The position numbers and the translations under genes were made by a program. Positions 25,836 through 38,745 of a stretch of 64,000 nt of DNA are shown here, in pieces. The notes below the pieces were generated by a model. It was given only the letters and a program-made list of their open reading frames with translations, did not search any database and had not been told where the DNA came from. Origin of the DNA: Alligator mississippiensis. Its lineage: Eukaryota; Chordata; Crocodylia; Alligatoridae. The stretch lies in the NCBI RefSeq assembly GCF_030867095.1, contig NC_081828.1, positions 46,043,434-46,107,433 on the forward strand. Direction: 5' to 3'. Positions within the stretch are counted from its first letter, which is position 1; each line of letters opens with the position of its first letter.

Positions 25836-27647
25836 ATAATTAGAGTAGCAGTCTAATAAATGAAATCACATATTCTATAACATTTTCATTTGTAATCTTT
25901 TCAATAAACTGCAGATTCCATTTGGGAAGAGACTAGGAAATTGAGCTTTCAGTCCATTTCCTCTTTGCAAGGCCATTTTTGATTCCTGATGGCTCTTTAC
26001 AGTTTTCAGTTGCTGCATATTCCACTGTATTGCACCTGCATTCAAGCCAATTTAACCAATAAGCTTTAGATGTATATTAATAATTAAAACATATGCCAAA
26101 ATACTGCTCCAGTTAGATTAAGTCCCTTGGAAGTCCTACAAAAATTGTCCAAATCTGGGTCTGTCTCTTTTGAAATGTAATGTTAATTAATTCCCACATT
26201 CTGTCTGCTGCTCATAGCCCCTCCAGATGTGCTACTAGGAATAGACTGGCTCCTAGGTTACAAGCCATCTGGGCTCTGTAAACTGATTTGCACTTATATT
26301 AAGCAATAAGTGAACAGAATGCAGAAGAGTTATTAAAGCAAATGTACATTGCCTATAAATCTCAAAGTAAAATATTAAAACATAGTAAATGAGAATGGAA
26401 TGTGTAAATGAAGACTTGCCTATTTTTAATGAGTTTAGCTGTGACTGTCTCCTTTCCAACTAAAGGAGAAGAATTTTTTTTTTTTTTTTTAATTTTAGAG
26501 GGGGGAAAAAGAAACTATAAAACTGCTTACAGAAGTATCCAAGACAAAAACAAGGAAATATAATGTTCTAAACTTGACTGGTCCAAACCACTTGAGCTGC
26601 TGTGACAGCTCATAAAACTGAGAGTAGTTTTTAACTGGACTCTGTTTTACATTGCCAGAGTGAATTTTCCTTGCAGGAAGTAGCCTGAAGGTTTATTTAG
26701 TTTCCAGACTGCTGCTTTGATCTCTCTGCTCTGTCACTTCTCAGGTTACATAGCTCTTTTTCACTGCAGTAAATCTCCAACAGTTAATGAGAATAAAATT
26801 TCCTCCTTCTCACTGATCGCATGCTGTTAAATGCCAAACCACAGCCAGCAGCATACTTGCAGAATTCAGCTGCACTGTACAAAAACAGCACAATCGGTTT
26901 AATCTTGTTGTTTTTGTAATTCATTTTATTGAGCTTTCCTTTTTTAAGTGACCTATTTTATCAAGACAAGTGGTTGCAAGGCCAGGCCTGGAAGAAAGAT
27001 TTAAAACTGTAATAAACTGAAGTGGGAGGGGCAGGGGTATGTATAAGCATGCTCATAGGATTCAAAATTAAAACTACTTTGAGTGGTCTTAAAAGGCCTT
27101 ATAGGTTAGTGGGAAATTCCTTCAGGGTTATAGTGTGTGTGTGCTTGGGCTGTGAACTAGCCCTTACTATATAAATTAATTTAAACAATTAGTATATAAA
27201 TTAATTTAACATGTCAAATTAGTTGCCTGGCATAACTGAAATATAATTAGAATTCTGTTGGCTTTTAAAATTTGACTTTCAGAATGTCTGTATTACCATC
27301 CTCAGGTATTCAGGTATTACAAGTCAGGAATCATGATACTAGTTTTAAAAGAACACACATTTTTTTTTAAAAATGGAACTCAGTAAGTTTATGAACTGGC
27401 TTATATGACATAAAGCCTGGGACAGTAGTGAGCTGTATGTGAGGACCCTGGAGAGCCCTTCCAGTCTTCTGTTCCTGTGTACCTTTTAAGATTCACGGCT
27501 TCAATGTCTTTTCTGCACGAAGGCTGGAAACCTTTTTTTTTTTTTTAATTAAGGTGAAGATTCTTGCATAACAATATGACTCTGGGATCTGGAGGTTTAA
27601 GAAAAAAGTCCCAATATACATTTATACCCGGTACATTCCATAAGATG

Positions 27648-28116
27648 CAGTGGCATAGGGAGTTCATTGAGCACCCAGGGCGAGGGTATGCCAACGACAG
27701 GTGGGGGGGAAGCAGAGTGGGTGAGAGGAAGGGAAGTCTTACCTTCCCAGGTGATGGCTGCTGCTGCCACAGCTCAGCATCAGCAGCATCAGCTCTCCTG
27801 TGGCCAAGCTTCCTTTGGAGTGGATCCTAGTGCCCTGTTCTTTCCTCCCTGCTAGACATACATATGGGGAGCAGAGCTGTGCCAGCTCTGGCAAAGGCTC
27901 CAGGGGGAAGGGGGAAGAGCACTATTCTGTCTGTTCCACTTGCTCCCCTGATGCATTGTTTGGTGTAGTGCTGCACTGCCCAGCTCCTGTGGCTGGGCAG
28001 GGGAAATGCAGATCTGGTGCTGCAGCAGACACTCCCAGCAGGATGGATCTTGGCACCCCCTCATAGTTGGTGCCCAGGGTGGGTGTCTCCCTTGCCTTAC
28101 CCTAGTTACACTACTT
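27648..28116. mobile_element. hAT-like MITE with 8-bp target duplication
   Basis: Left end CAGTGGCATAGGGAG; the reverse complement of the right end reads AAGTAGTGTAACTAGGGTAAG. The flanks ATAAGATG (27640-27647) and TTAAGATG (28117-28124) agree at 7 of 8 positions. Inner copies of the phrase GCACCCAGGGCGAG and GGTGCCCAGGGTGGG form a second inverted pair. The GC-rich interior gives chance open frames only. Confidence 0.7.
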
Positions 28117-28663
28117 TTAAGATGTGTACTCCAAACTTAGAGTAGGTAGAAAGGTTGTATAGGAAGATTTGGAGATGTAGTCCTCTTTTAAAGTACTCTA
28201 AAGTCTTTGTTGCATCGGGGCCAGATGTTACTCAGACTTCACTGTGGCCTGCACTGGTGTGCAACCAGCCAGAATTTTATCTGTGTTTTGTGTGGCAAAA
28301 TAATCACAAGTTTGCTAATCAATAATTAACATTCTCTCCATTTTTGTTATGTGCATGGTCTATTGAATGTCACAGATCCCCTAGTAATGCTAACTTGCAG
28401 AAAGCAGTTTTAAAGCTTTTATTGGCTTCTGCTGTAAGTCAAATCAAAACAGACTTTTTTCCCCAGCATTTTTTCTGGGCTTTTGATTGTGGTCCGACCT
28501 TTCGTTACATATTTTGTCATGGTGTATGTAGCTGGGCACATGGGATGTGTGCTACTAACTGTCATGTACTTATTAGCTAGCAAAGCAGTCCCTAGCACAA
28601 GGCTTTATCTGTTCCTTGGTACTGATGGCAGGGGCCAACACTGCCATTAGCCAGTGACTCTCT

Positions 28664-29170
28664 GGCTAAACACAGACGGTCAAAAAGCTCAAGGCTGAAT
28701 CGATTCAATCTTTGCAGGTTAGTCTAAGCTGCGTAGATTGAATGATAAGGTTGTGAACAGACATTCACTTTTGATTTCAGAAATGCAGCCACATACCTGC
28801 AGTGGCCTAGACCAGAAGCTGGGGGGTGCTAGAGCATGCCTCCCTGCTGGCTGAATCAGACAGCTTGGGCCAAAGCTAGCCTGCTGACCCTGTGGGGGGG
28901 CGGGGAGGAGGCTTGCTGGAGAGGTGCAAAGCATCCTGGGATGCTGAGGGATTGTGAGTTAACTTGAATCTGGATGGGATCTGGGACAGAAGTTCAATAA
29001 ACCTATTTAACCTAAATCAGTTAAGTCTGATACTACATCCATCCAGCTTTATCTTAAACCAGTTTTGGCCATTATGAAAGTGGTTTACATGCACTGGACT
29101 TCTGTTGTGTTATAGATCTGAACTGGCTTCTGATCACTTATACCAGTTTGTGTGTAATTTCTGTCCCTAG
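28664..29170 (-). mobile_element. MITE of the GGCTAGGGACAGACAT family, copy 1
   Basis: The left end GGCTAAACACAGACGGTCAA and right end TTTCTGTCCCTAG are diverged inverted repeats. The first 80 bases match the reverse complement of 32100-32183 (AAAAAGC, TGAATCGATTCAAT, TTGCAGGTTAGTCTAA), and the last 180 match the reverse complement of 31497-31680 (ACCAGTTT, AGTCTGATACTACATCCA). It is therefore the same element as the one at 31497, inserted in the opposite orientation. Confidence 0.8.
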
Positions 29171-29814
29171 TCTCTATGGGAGTCGCTTATAAAATGTTGA
29201 GGAGAGTGGAGAGTTGACTTTTTTTTTTGTTTGATTTTTCACCATTGTCACACCATAAGGAGCTGGAGTAAATATTAAAAGGAGATGGGAATTTGGAGTG
29301 CAGTAGTTAGGAAGCTTCTCTGGCTTTATAAGAGAGCCTGAGAACTGCATTTTTAGTTTCAGGGCACACTTCTAACAGCACTTCTTGCTCATTGCCCCAA
29401 ATGTACTCTCACCCAGCAGATATGGTAAGAAGCAATTCTCCCATGGAAGACATCAGGGCTATTAAAAAATGTTAGCCCTAAAGATTTGAGGCCAGATCCT
29501 AAGCCCAAAGACAATCTTACCCAGTTTTCTTGGCCATTTTCAGGATCATCTTCATTGCCTTTTATTGCCTGACTCTTTTATGTTGTTGTCCCAATGTTTT
29601 GCTGTTAGTTTCAGAAATCAGTACATCTTATTGATGGGTTTGCTTCACTTGGAGTAACCCAAAAAGGGATTTGTTTTTGTTTTCTCTGGGATAAACTCAG
29701 AATTGAAAAATAGAGTTAAACACCTGCTTTCTCCTTCTTCCTCCACACCACAATTAAGCCCCAATAATGTTCAGGACACTTCTCCAGAAAGCAGGAGATC
29801 TAGGTGTTAGGCTC

Positions 29815-29895
29815 CCCCAAGCCTCACCCAGAGAGGGTTTGAACCTGCATTTCTCTGGCTTAGCATAGATCTTTAATCATCAAACCACAGGTAAG
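29815..29895 (-). repeat. tRNA-like SINE remnant
   Basis: On the minus strand the segment carries GGTTCAAACCC, a good match to the pol III B box, with an upstream GTGGTTTGATGATTAAAGAT region in the A-box position. It cannot be folded into a full tRNA and is read as a decayed tRNA-derived SINE. Confidence 0.35.
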
Positions 29896-30019
29896 ACGTT
29901 ATAGTCTGTCCCTCTCCAGTGTTCCTTTTGAAGCTGAACCAGTGTTCCTAATATTTAATAGTCATAAAACAGATAGGGAGAAGGGCAGGCTAAAAGAGAA
30001 GTGGATCAGATGAGGCCTG

Positions 30020-30095
30020 ACCTATGGCGTGGTAGTTAGTTATAGCACTATGCTGGGAAATCATAGGCATACAAGTTTAAACCCCCTCTGGTGTC
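30020..30095 (+). repeat. tRNA-like SINE remnant
   Basis: TGGCGTGGTAGTTAGTTATAGCAC at the A-box position and AGTTTAAACCCC near the B-box position resemble the tRNA-derived head of sauropsid SINEs (gtggttagagcac...ggttcaaatccc). No intact tRNA fold. Confidence 0.35.
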
Positions 30096-31496
30096 CTAAC
30101 CACTTGTCTATGGGACTAAAACATGGGAGAATTATTATCTTCCATCTCCCATTTCTGGCTAGCTCTGTTTTCATGACTTTGGCATGCTGTATGTCCACAG
30201 TGGACATATAGCTGCATACATGCTCAGCAAGTGCATAGCTGCTTTAGCATGCTCAGTCTGTGTAGGCACACTTACGTGTCTACAGTGTAGGGTTAAGAAC
30301 ACTGCAACCTGTATGCAAGTGCCAAAACATCCACTTACACTGCTAGAAAACTGTTTTTTGTACACACAAAGGGAAACAGAATTTCACCCTGTAGTCAGAC
30401 ATCAAGTTAGTGAGGAAGCATGAAAGTGAACTGAGGTTCTCTCCACGCCCAGGCTACACTCGAATCAGTTGACTGCACTCCTTCATTGAACTGAGTTGGC
30501 AGGTTCTTGGATGACAAGCCTGCTTTTCAGCAAGACTTTGTAAATGGTGTCAGTTTGAACTGGTGCTACTCAGCCGAGTTTTGTTCTAAGAAATGTTTCA
30601 CAACTGGATGGTAACAATCACTCCTCAGTAGTGTACTTAAGAGCTCTTTTCCCTTTATACCTAGCTGGACTCTCGCATAGAAAGCACAGTGCTCATTCCT
30701 CCCCAGTTGTCAAATTTTGCTGCTGGTCTGTAATTGAGAGCAACAATAGGATTTTGTTAAAACATTTTTATGCTTAGTGCCAAATGGCACCATAAAACTT
30801 GGAAACTTTTGTGTACCACTTAATCCAGGGTTGAGACTGATTGACATCTGGATAACAAGAGGGTTAAGCTATTTTAATGAATGACTGAAAGATACAAGTT
30901 TGACAGGGTTTTTTGGTGCATAATCTCCTTTCAAAAGGAAGTAGGCTAAATCAATGTTGTTGTATCTCCCACGCAGCCCTATTAAAGTCAGTTGTTTTAG
31001 TTAGGATGTAAAATAACCCCTTAATTTGGGCCAGTACATGAAACTCAGCCTTGTGCTTTCCAAAGAGCACCAAGATATGTCAGAGATTCTGTCACGTGTT
31101 AAATAGCTTGGTGAGGTATTGGTTTTGGGTTCTAGCTGGTTATTTTATACAGAGTTGTTTTCTTTTGGCCAATTAACAATTAAAGGTGACAGTAGTAACT
31201 ATGTTTAAAGAGAGCTTATACGTTAGCTCTTTTAAATCCTCTGGTTTTAGCCTCTTGAGTTTGGTTATATTTGTAAACCCTTCTCCCATTACTTTGTACC
31301 CTGCAATGCAGACCTGAAAAAGGGGTTTTTTACAGTTACAAAATACATGTTGCAATTCATCCTTTTCCAAGATGAAATAAATTTTCTGCCTGGTAAGTCA
31401 TCCTTTTATGTGATCTCCTAAAGCCAGTTTATAGAGGGCTTTTCCAGGAAAGAATACAACCCTTTCTGTAATTAAAATGGTTCTTCCAGTGTCATT

Positions 31497-32183
31497 GGCT
31501 AGGGACAGACATTACACACAAACCAGTATAAGTGATGAGAAACTAGTTTAAACCTGTAATAGAACAAATGTTCAATGCACATAAACCAGTTTGAAAATGG
31601 CTGAAACCAGTTTGAGAGAAACCTGGTTGAATGTAGTATCAGACTTAACTGATCTGGCTCAAACCGGTTTATGCAATGTCTGTCCCAGACCTCTTGCTGG
31701 TTTAAGTTAAACCAGACACCCCACTGCTACCTGGCTGCAGCTCGGCAGAGACTGCTGGCTGTTCCACCCCCCTCGCCACTCTGTGCTAAGCAGGAATTCC
31801 CCCTTCCCCTCTGCTTTGCTGAGAGGTGTCTGTGTATTAGCTAGCAGACCACATGCTGGCTACAGTCCCTGCTGTGGCAGAGGACAAAGGCAGAATCAAC
31901 AGGTAGCTGGTAATATCCCTCCGTTTTCTTAATGGGGTGATAAACACTGTTATCAATTCCCTGCTGAGCTAATCAGAGTGCCCCCCCCCCCATTCAGAAC
32001 TGTGGAAGGGAAGGGAGGGCTGCTACAGTGGCCCCCCGCTTCTAGCCTGAGCTACTGCAGGCATGTGCTTGCATGTCTGGGATGTCTGTACGATTACAAA
32101 CTGGTTTAGCCTAGTCAGGTTAGACTAACCTGCAACAATTGAATCAATTCAGGCTCAGGCTTTTTGGATGTCTGTCCCTAGCC
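31497..32183 (+). mobile_element. MITE of the GGCTAGGGACAGACAT family, copy 2
   Basis: Terminal inverted repeats GGCTAGGGACAGACAT (31497-31512) and ATGTCTGTCCCTAGCC (32168-32183) are exact over 16 bases. The left subterminal region is full of AAACCAGTTT-type repeats. A further ATGTCTGTCCC occurs inside at about 31675, suggesting a shorter element with extra sequence added on the right. A C-run is present at 31980-31991. No clean target duplication was found, so the superfamily is open. Confidence 0.85.
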
Positions 32184-33712
32184 ACTGTGAAAACTGCCCT
32201 GTCATTCAGGGAATTGTTGCAGTTCTGAGGCCACAGGTCTGCACTCCTTCACTGGCAGTGCAGGCATGATCTAATTAGGATTTGTAGCAGCTTTTCTAAG
32301 AGAAAAGGGGAGAGAAACTAGCAGGCTGTAATGTTTGAATTTAGAGTAAGTCTGTGTCTGTCAGGGAGTTGTATTAGGATTGCAGTACCACTGGTGAGAG
32401 CTAATAAAACATTTCAGTTTGATGTCCTGTTCATTTATTTCTTCCAACTGAGACTTCCCAACGATGTTTGACAGTTTGGCACAAGACTTCCATATCAGCA
32501 TCTTGCTAATACTTTCTGAATAGGATGCATTTTCATGGAATTGCTACAACTGTTAACATTAGCACTGCCTTAATAGCCTGTTTAATATTCTGTATTGTAT
32601 CCAAAAAAAGATCTTTGATCTGGAACTGTGATGAACCACATGTTTAACCTGTTGAACTCCAGGCTGTCCATATCATCCAGCTGTGACATTAAACAGAAGT
32701 GCTATTTAGGTGGTATCAGTACAGAAAAATAATGTTAGTTGAACTTTTGGTCAGTTATGCAAGCAGGTGGTAGTAGGGCCAATATTTAAAAGAAAAAGAA
32801 ATCTTGTCCTCACAACTTTAATGGGTAACATCCAAGTAGTCTGGTGTATGTTTAGTCTTAGCTCACCCTGTCACCTATGAGAGAGATTTCACTCAGGAGC
32901 CTTATCTAGTCCTAAAGTTATCTGCATAGAGAGAGGATTCATCTCAAACCAGTTGGACAGGTGTGGTTTTTGGGGTTGTTTGGAGTGTATATGATAGATC
33001 CCATATTTATTGGGGCCCTCAAGACTCCTAGCTTACTACTTCCTCAGGATCTCTAGTGCCATTGGTTACCTGCCTGTGTACTACCTCCTGAGTATTTTCC
33101 TGAGGAGAGGACAAAGAGGGGCCAATAAGTGGTATGCCATTGACATGGCTAGCATTATGCCAGCATAAAAATGGTAGTACATGTAAAGCTTGAATGCAGC
33201 TGAAAAATCTGCAGTTGACCACATTAACTTCAGTGAGGAATGCCACAAGTGGGTGGGAATGGTGGGCCAACCTTACCCCCATGCAGCCAGGCCCTTGGGA
33301 TCAGTAAAGGTTAAACCATACACAGTCTATGTGGAGAGAACTTTTTCCTCTGCTCCATTCCATTGTAATTCACAGACATGGAGAAGAAGAGGGGAGATAA
33401 TGGGATCCTTCAGTAGAACAGGCTGGTAGCACTCTTTGTTAAAGTTGTCCAGTGCTTTGTGTTTTAAGATCCTGATTTCAGTGGCTTATAACTTTACCAA
33501 ATATCAGTTTTCTGTTATAGGCTGGTAAAAACAGTTCAGCCATTTTTGAGACCAAGTTTGAATAAAAGTATTTTGCTTTACCTATATTTTAAGCAAAAGT
33601 CTGGTGTTTTGTTTTGGGTTTTTTTCCGCCCTTTTTTATTTTGACAAAATTCTAGTGCTCTTGTCCTTTGGAGCAGAGACTTGTAGTCTGGTAAGAAGGT
33701 AGCCCTTGTGCC

Positions 33713-34703
33713 TAGAGGTGCACCGATACATCTGATATTGGATTGGCACCAATATGAAGATAATTGATTTCACTGGAAATTGGTTTGATGTGGCCTATAA
33801 TTTGGCTGAGAAATGCCCATGCATGGGTGCAGCTACAGTGCAGCATACAGGCAGCAAGGAGCACAGCCTGGCAGCTTGGAGCGCTTCATGCAGCTGGTAA
33901 GTCTGTTATGGTGGATGGAGAGGGGGGAGGGAAGGGGTGTGGGGGGCAGATCAGTGTCTCCACGTTGAGGGAAGGAGTGGGGCAGGGGATGCCCAGCTAG
34001 GGTTGAGATGGGTGCAGGACCCTGGGAGGCATGGGGGGAGGGTGCCCCCCAAATCTGTGCAGGGTGGAGTGCTGCTGCATGCACCGCAGGGGGGGGGGGG
34101 GGGCATCTGCTCCCGGATCTGTGCAGGGTAGGGTGGGATGGGCTGCAGCTGTGGGCTGGGGCTGCGCTCGGGGTGGGTGGTGGCAGCACTGGGAGGGGCG
34201 ACTATGGTGGGGGCTACAGCGAAATCTGGGGTGGCTGCAGCTTTCCCACACCACCCTCCCAGCACTGCCACCACCCTCCCTGAGTGCAGCTCTGGCTCAG
34301 CCACCCCCTTCCACTCCCCATGCGCTGGGAAGAGCCTGGCGCAGCATTGGCCTCAGCCTGCAGCTGCAGCCTGCCCCACCCTGCCTTGCAGAGGTCCAGG
34401 GCCACACAGCGGGATGTGCAAAGCAGCAGGAGCCTCCCTCTTTTGCCCTGCACCCCCCAGACAAGCCGTGGCTCCATTCCATGCCTGCTCTACCCCGGCT
34501 GGGCAGCCTCAGCCCCACTCCCTCCATCACCACAAGGGCCTTGATCTGCCCTCCCCCACAGTGCCCCTTCCCTCCCCTTCCGCCACAACAGACTTACCAG
34601 CTGCAGATAACTGTATCGGAAATCGGATCGGTATCTGCCGATATGCCTCCTTAAAAATTGGCTCTCGGTATCAGCCCCCAAAATCTCTATTGGTGCTCCC
34701 CTA
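33713..34703. mobile_element. hAT-like element (GTGCACCGATA type) with 8-bp target duplication
   Basis: Left end TAGAGGTGCACCGATAC and reverse-complemented right end TAGGGGAGCACCAATAG. The subterminal sequence at 34613-34680 has repeated CGGAAATCGGATCGGTATC motifs typical of this hAT group. The flanks CTTGTGCC (33705-33712) and CTTGTGTC (34704-34711) agree at 7 of 8 positions. The GC-rich interior, including a G15 run at 34089-34103, has long chance open frames on both strands but no transposase motif. Confidence 0.8.
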
Positions 34704-34787
34704 CTTGTGTCCAAAAGATTTGGTTGTCCCTATGAAAATCTCCCTAACTTTGTCCATCTTGTAATTCTTTGGAAAATTGCCATGCAT

Positions 34788-35630
34788 TCATAGATTTCAT
34801 AGACATTAGGGCTGGAAGGGACCTCGGAAGATCATCGAATCCAGCCCCCCACCCGAGGGGCAGGAAGTCAGCTGGGGTCATAGCATCCAGTTTTCTCTTG
34901 AAGGTGTTCAATGTAGGTGCTTGAACCACCTCCGATGGCAGGCTATTCCAGCCCTTGGGGGCTCAGACAGTAAAGAAATTCTTCCTTATGTCCAGCCTGA
35001 AACGGTCTTGCAGTAGTTTATAACCATTCGACCTCGTCATCCCTTGGGGCGCTCTGGTGAACAAACATTACCCCAGATCCTGGTGGTCACCCCTGATAAA
35101 CTTATAGGTGGCCATCAGATCACCCCTGAGCCTGCGCTTTTCCAGGCTAAAGAGCCCCATGGCTCTCAGCCTGTTGTCATAAGGTCTGTTTTCCTGACCT
35201 CTGATCATGTGCGTGGCTCTTCTCTGGACTCTCTCAAGCTTCTCCACATCCTTTTTGAATTGTGGGGCCCAAAACTGGACACAGTACTCCAGCTGCAGCC
35301 TCACCAAGGCCGAGTACAAGGGGAGAATGACGTCCTGGGATTTGCTTGAAAAGCATCTATGGATGCAAGCCAGCATTTTGCTCGCTTTACTAGCTGAAGC
35401 ATCACATTGAAGGCTCATGTTCATCTTGTGGTCAATGATGACCACCTAAGTCTTTGTTTTCCATAGTGCTAGCCCGCATAGTGCTGCCGAGCCTGTAAGG
35501 ATGCTGCAGGTTTTTCCTCCCAAGGTGGAGAACCTTGCATTTTTCAGTGTTAAACACCATCAGGTTCTCGTCTGCCCATTTGCTGAGCCTGTCCAGGTCA
35601 GCCTGGATCACCCTCCTGTCTTCATGCTTA
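34788..35630 (-). repeat. CR1 LINE, 5'-truncated, reverse orientation
   Basis: The minus strand encodes the end of the CR1 reverse transcriptase. The frame at 35068-35445 contains LYSALVRLQLEYCVQFWAPQ, LERVQRRATHMI and RRLRGDLMATYKFI, all diagnostic of CR1 ORF2. The 3' end is the usual CR1 end, read here as TCATAGATTTCATAGACATT. It lies antisense in the KIFAP3 intron and is disrupted at several points. Confidence 0.9.
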
Positions 35631-36227
35631 CTAAAGAGTTCTTAAATTTTAGCAACTATATTACCCAGTGATGTTGTCCATGCTGAGCAGCTCGTAAGCT
35701 GTTCAGGATTTTCCTAGGTCCTGATCCCACCACCTGAACTAAGAGCAGCAAGCTTTCTTGTGCTGTTAGTGAGTTTGACTACAGTGCCTCTTCACTCCTG
35801 AGAGTGCCGCTCTCAGGTAGCTTACCCACTGCCACTATACATACCTCAAACCCAGAAATGATGTGCCCAGAAACAGATCTTGAGACCAACAGCTGAGCAA
35901 CCCAGAGTTTCCATATTTGGAACAGAAGCAGGTGATTGGGTCAGGCCCAAGAATGGCATCTCTAGGTGTCCCAGGGAAGTGGTGTAGACATATCACAACT
36001 ACTCCTAGGCCCAGGCACCATGGTAGAGGAGGCTATGTGATTTTTAAGGGACAGGAGTAGGCAGAAGACTGAAATAAGGGGCCCAGGATAGAACCTAAGA
36101 TTCCTGAATTGTATCATTCCTCTGCTGTCAGCAAATAGCTGCAAAGTCCAACAGCAAAGTGTCTCATGCCCCTTTTAATGTTGGTCTACAAAGACTTTGG
36201 CAATCAATCCACTACCATTTTCTATTA

Positions 36228-36290
36228 TCCTGTTAGCTCAAGTGGCAGAGTTCTGTGCAAGAGATCAAACCATGACAGTTTGTCAAAGGA
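36228..36290 (+). repeat. tRNA-like SINE remnant
   Basis: TGTTAGCTCAAGTGGCAGAG is a strong pol III A-box region and GAGATCAAACC follows at B-box distance. The rest does not fold as a tRNA. Confidence 0.4.
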
Positions 36291-38459
36291 TAGAATTATT
36301 TTATTTTTAAAATTTAGAAATTACACCAAAAACAAACAACATCCCCCTCCCTCAGGTGTGTACTAATGATATACACCATCAATTACATGATCCTAGGTAT
36401 GTTTGTCTGTAGGACCCTTGCCTCAGTCAGTGCACAGGGTGGTGAGACAATCCTGGCTAATAAAGGAGATAGTTGTGTAAAACAACTGCTTAATTTGTTT
36501 CAGGAGTGGTGAGGTCTGTGGGAAATGATTGCAGGAAGAGAAAGGAGGGTCTCATGGGTAAGAGGGTAGAACACTGCCTTTGTAGACTTGGATGCCCTCC
36601 CACTGTATGCCAGTCTGTACCACAGGGTTCCTATATAATGCTGCTCAAACCAAACTTCCTACAGATGGCCAGCAGATTTGCACTTCTCATTTTCTGAGTG
36701 CCTAGCCAAAGGCTCTGCATCTAATTTACAGACCTGATGAGGACTTAGAGCTACAAGTGAAGCCAAGGGAAGTTATGCTTTTTAATGCTAGCTACTATGA
36801 GAAATCAGGTCTAACATGTTTCAAAGGGGGTACCTAAAATAAGTGGATACTTGCATCAACCTTTCTGTACATCAGCTTCACTTCTTTAAAGATAAATGAA
36901 TCCACAAGAGTGTTTTGAACATTCATTAATATAGCTGTCTATTAAGAGAGTACAGCTCATAATGTGCATGGAATGAAGCCGGGAGGATAGGGGGGCAAGG
37001 GCATGTGATTGTATAATTTAGAATCTGCAATAAAATGTATTAACAAGGGTCATACAGGCAGCCTCACTTCAAGTATTCTAAATTCTGAGTGTGTGGCTTT
37101 GCAGTCTTAATTACATGTGTAAATATATTTAAACACTGATAATTATGTACAGAAAAACCGCATGTAAAGAATATTAACATTAGGCACCAGCACATGGCTA
37201 TATGTATCATTTTATATACTTAATACAGGCACATTCCCTATCCCAAAGCTTTTATCCAAGCTGAGGTTGAGAGAGAGAAAGTATGGGAAAATAAACATCA
37301 AATAGGGAAAAGGAAGGTGGGGCCCTGTAACTCAGAACTGAAAATAGTTGTGGTTTATACTTTAACGTCATGACCAGTAATGGTAGAGTCTACGGTTACA
37401 GGACATGTTATTACATATAGAAACCTCTAACTTTTTCAGGGCTTCTCAGTTTCTATATTGCTTCCTGATATCCCCAAATTTGCTCTCTTATTCTAAGGGA
37501 TGGAGAGAATTCATGAACAGTTGAGCAAAAAGAGAGGAGAGCTGGCTCAGTAGACTAAGTACATGGTCTGTGGGACCTGACTTCTTTCTGATCACTAGAG
37601 CCCAGACTAGGAGCAAAGTGACCAGGACTGGCTACCATCCAAAGGTTGCTCAATGGTACTCTCGTGCTGTTACTTTGCAAGTAGGCATTCATATCACAAA
37701 ATTATCATCTCTGGCACTTTTTTGACCAGACTCAGCAGAAAGCCCAATGAACTAATGGGCTGTGGCTACTGAACGGTCCTCCCAACTGAAGACAGCCATT
37801 GCCTCCAAATCTGGGTGAAAGTATGTCATAAAAGTGGGTCTGAGGCGCAGCCGGCACTGTGTAGGCTGTAATTTATCTGCAAATAGAGACCATTAGTCTT
37901 ATAGTCTTTCAATCTAGTATCTTTCTTTAGCACTTAAAAAGGAAAGCCACTGGGAAAAGAGGAAAAAACACTACCATAAATGGTGATAAATTCCTGGGTC
38001 TCTAGTTGGGCCTCGTGTATTTATAAATAATAACCTGCACCTAAGTTATACATATTTTAATGTAGTGCTTATGTCTCAAGGTTATGGAGACTATTGCTTT
38101 GCTTTCATGGCTTTGGTACCCCTGAGGGAAAAAAAGCCTTCCAGCATTCACTTGAACATAATTTATTCTCTCTTGTTATCCACAGGAACTTGATACAGCG
38201 TTATAAATTACAAGGTTTTATGGCATTGGGTTTTAGAGTGGGATGGCTAAAATGGTAACCATACCATATGTTATCAACCATACATACTGTCATAGAGGTA
38301 ACAGATTGTTTTTCAAAATGTGATTGGTAGAACTCTAAGGATAGGCTTATTCTAAATTCTGAATACCTGTTGTGTGGCAGTAGGGGAAACACTTGCATCT
38401 TTAAAGCTGTCATCTTAAAAAAAGAACAGCTATGCAGAACACTGGCAAGAGAGAAAGCA

Positions 38460-38745
38460 TGCTAAGAGCTGGCAGAGAGGAAGTATTTGCATGGGGAGTA
38501 CACAGGTCAGGGTTTCAAAGGACCCTGCATGCTCAAAACCCCATAGGCCTAGTCCTAATTCCATTGAAATTGATGGGGGATTTGCCAAGCCAATAGTGAG
38601 AGCAGCCCCGTGTGTATGCACAGGCAGCATATTTAGACATGCAAATAAAGCCCAATCAGCAAAGTGCTTAAATGCCTGGGTAACATTAAGCAAGTGACGA
38701 GTCCCATAGAGGTCAACAAGGCCACTCCAGGAGTATCCAGGTCTG
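38460..38745. repeat. Ancient amniote dispersed repeat
   Basis: Contains ATTCCATTGAAATTGATGGG, CAGCAAAGTGCTTAAATGCC and AAGCAAGTGACGAGTCCCAT, the recognisable units of an old palindromic amniote repeat (agcacttaagcatgtgagtagtcccattgaagtcaatggg). A short open frame here is a by-product. Confidence 0.55.

Noticed and set aside
34008..34764. Frames of over 200 codons on the + strand
   Set aside because: They lie in the GC-rich core and right end of a hAT-like element bounded by a target duplication.
36228..36300. Possible tRNA gene
   Set aside because: The A box is good but the B box is weak and no cloverleaf can be drawn; a SINE relic fits better.
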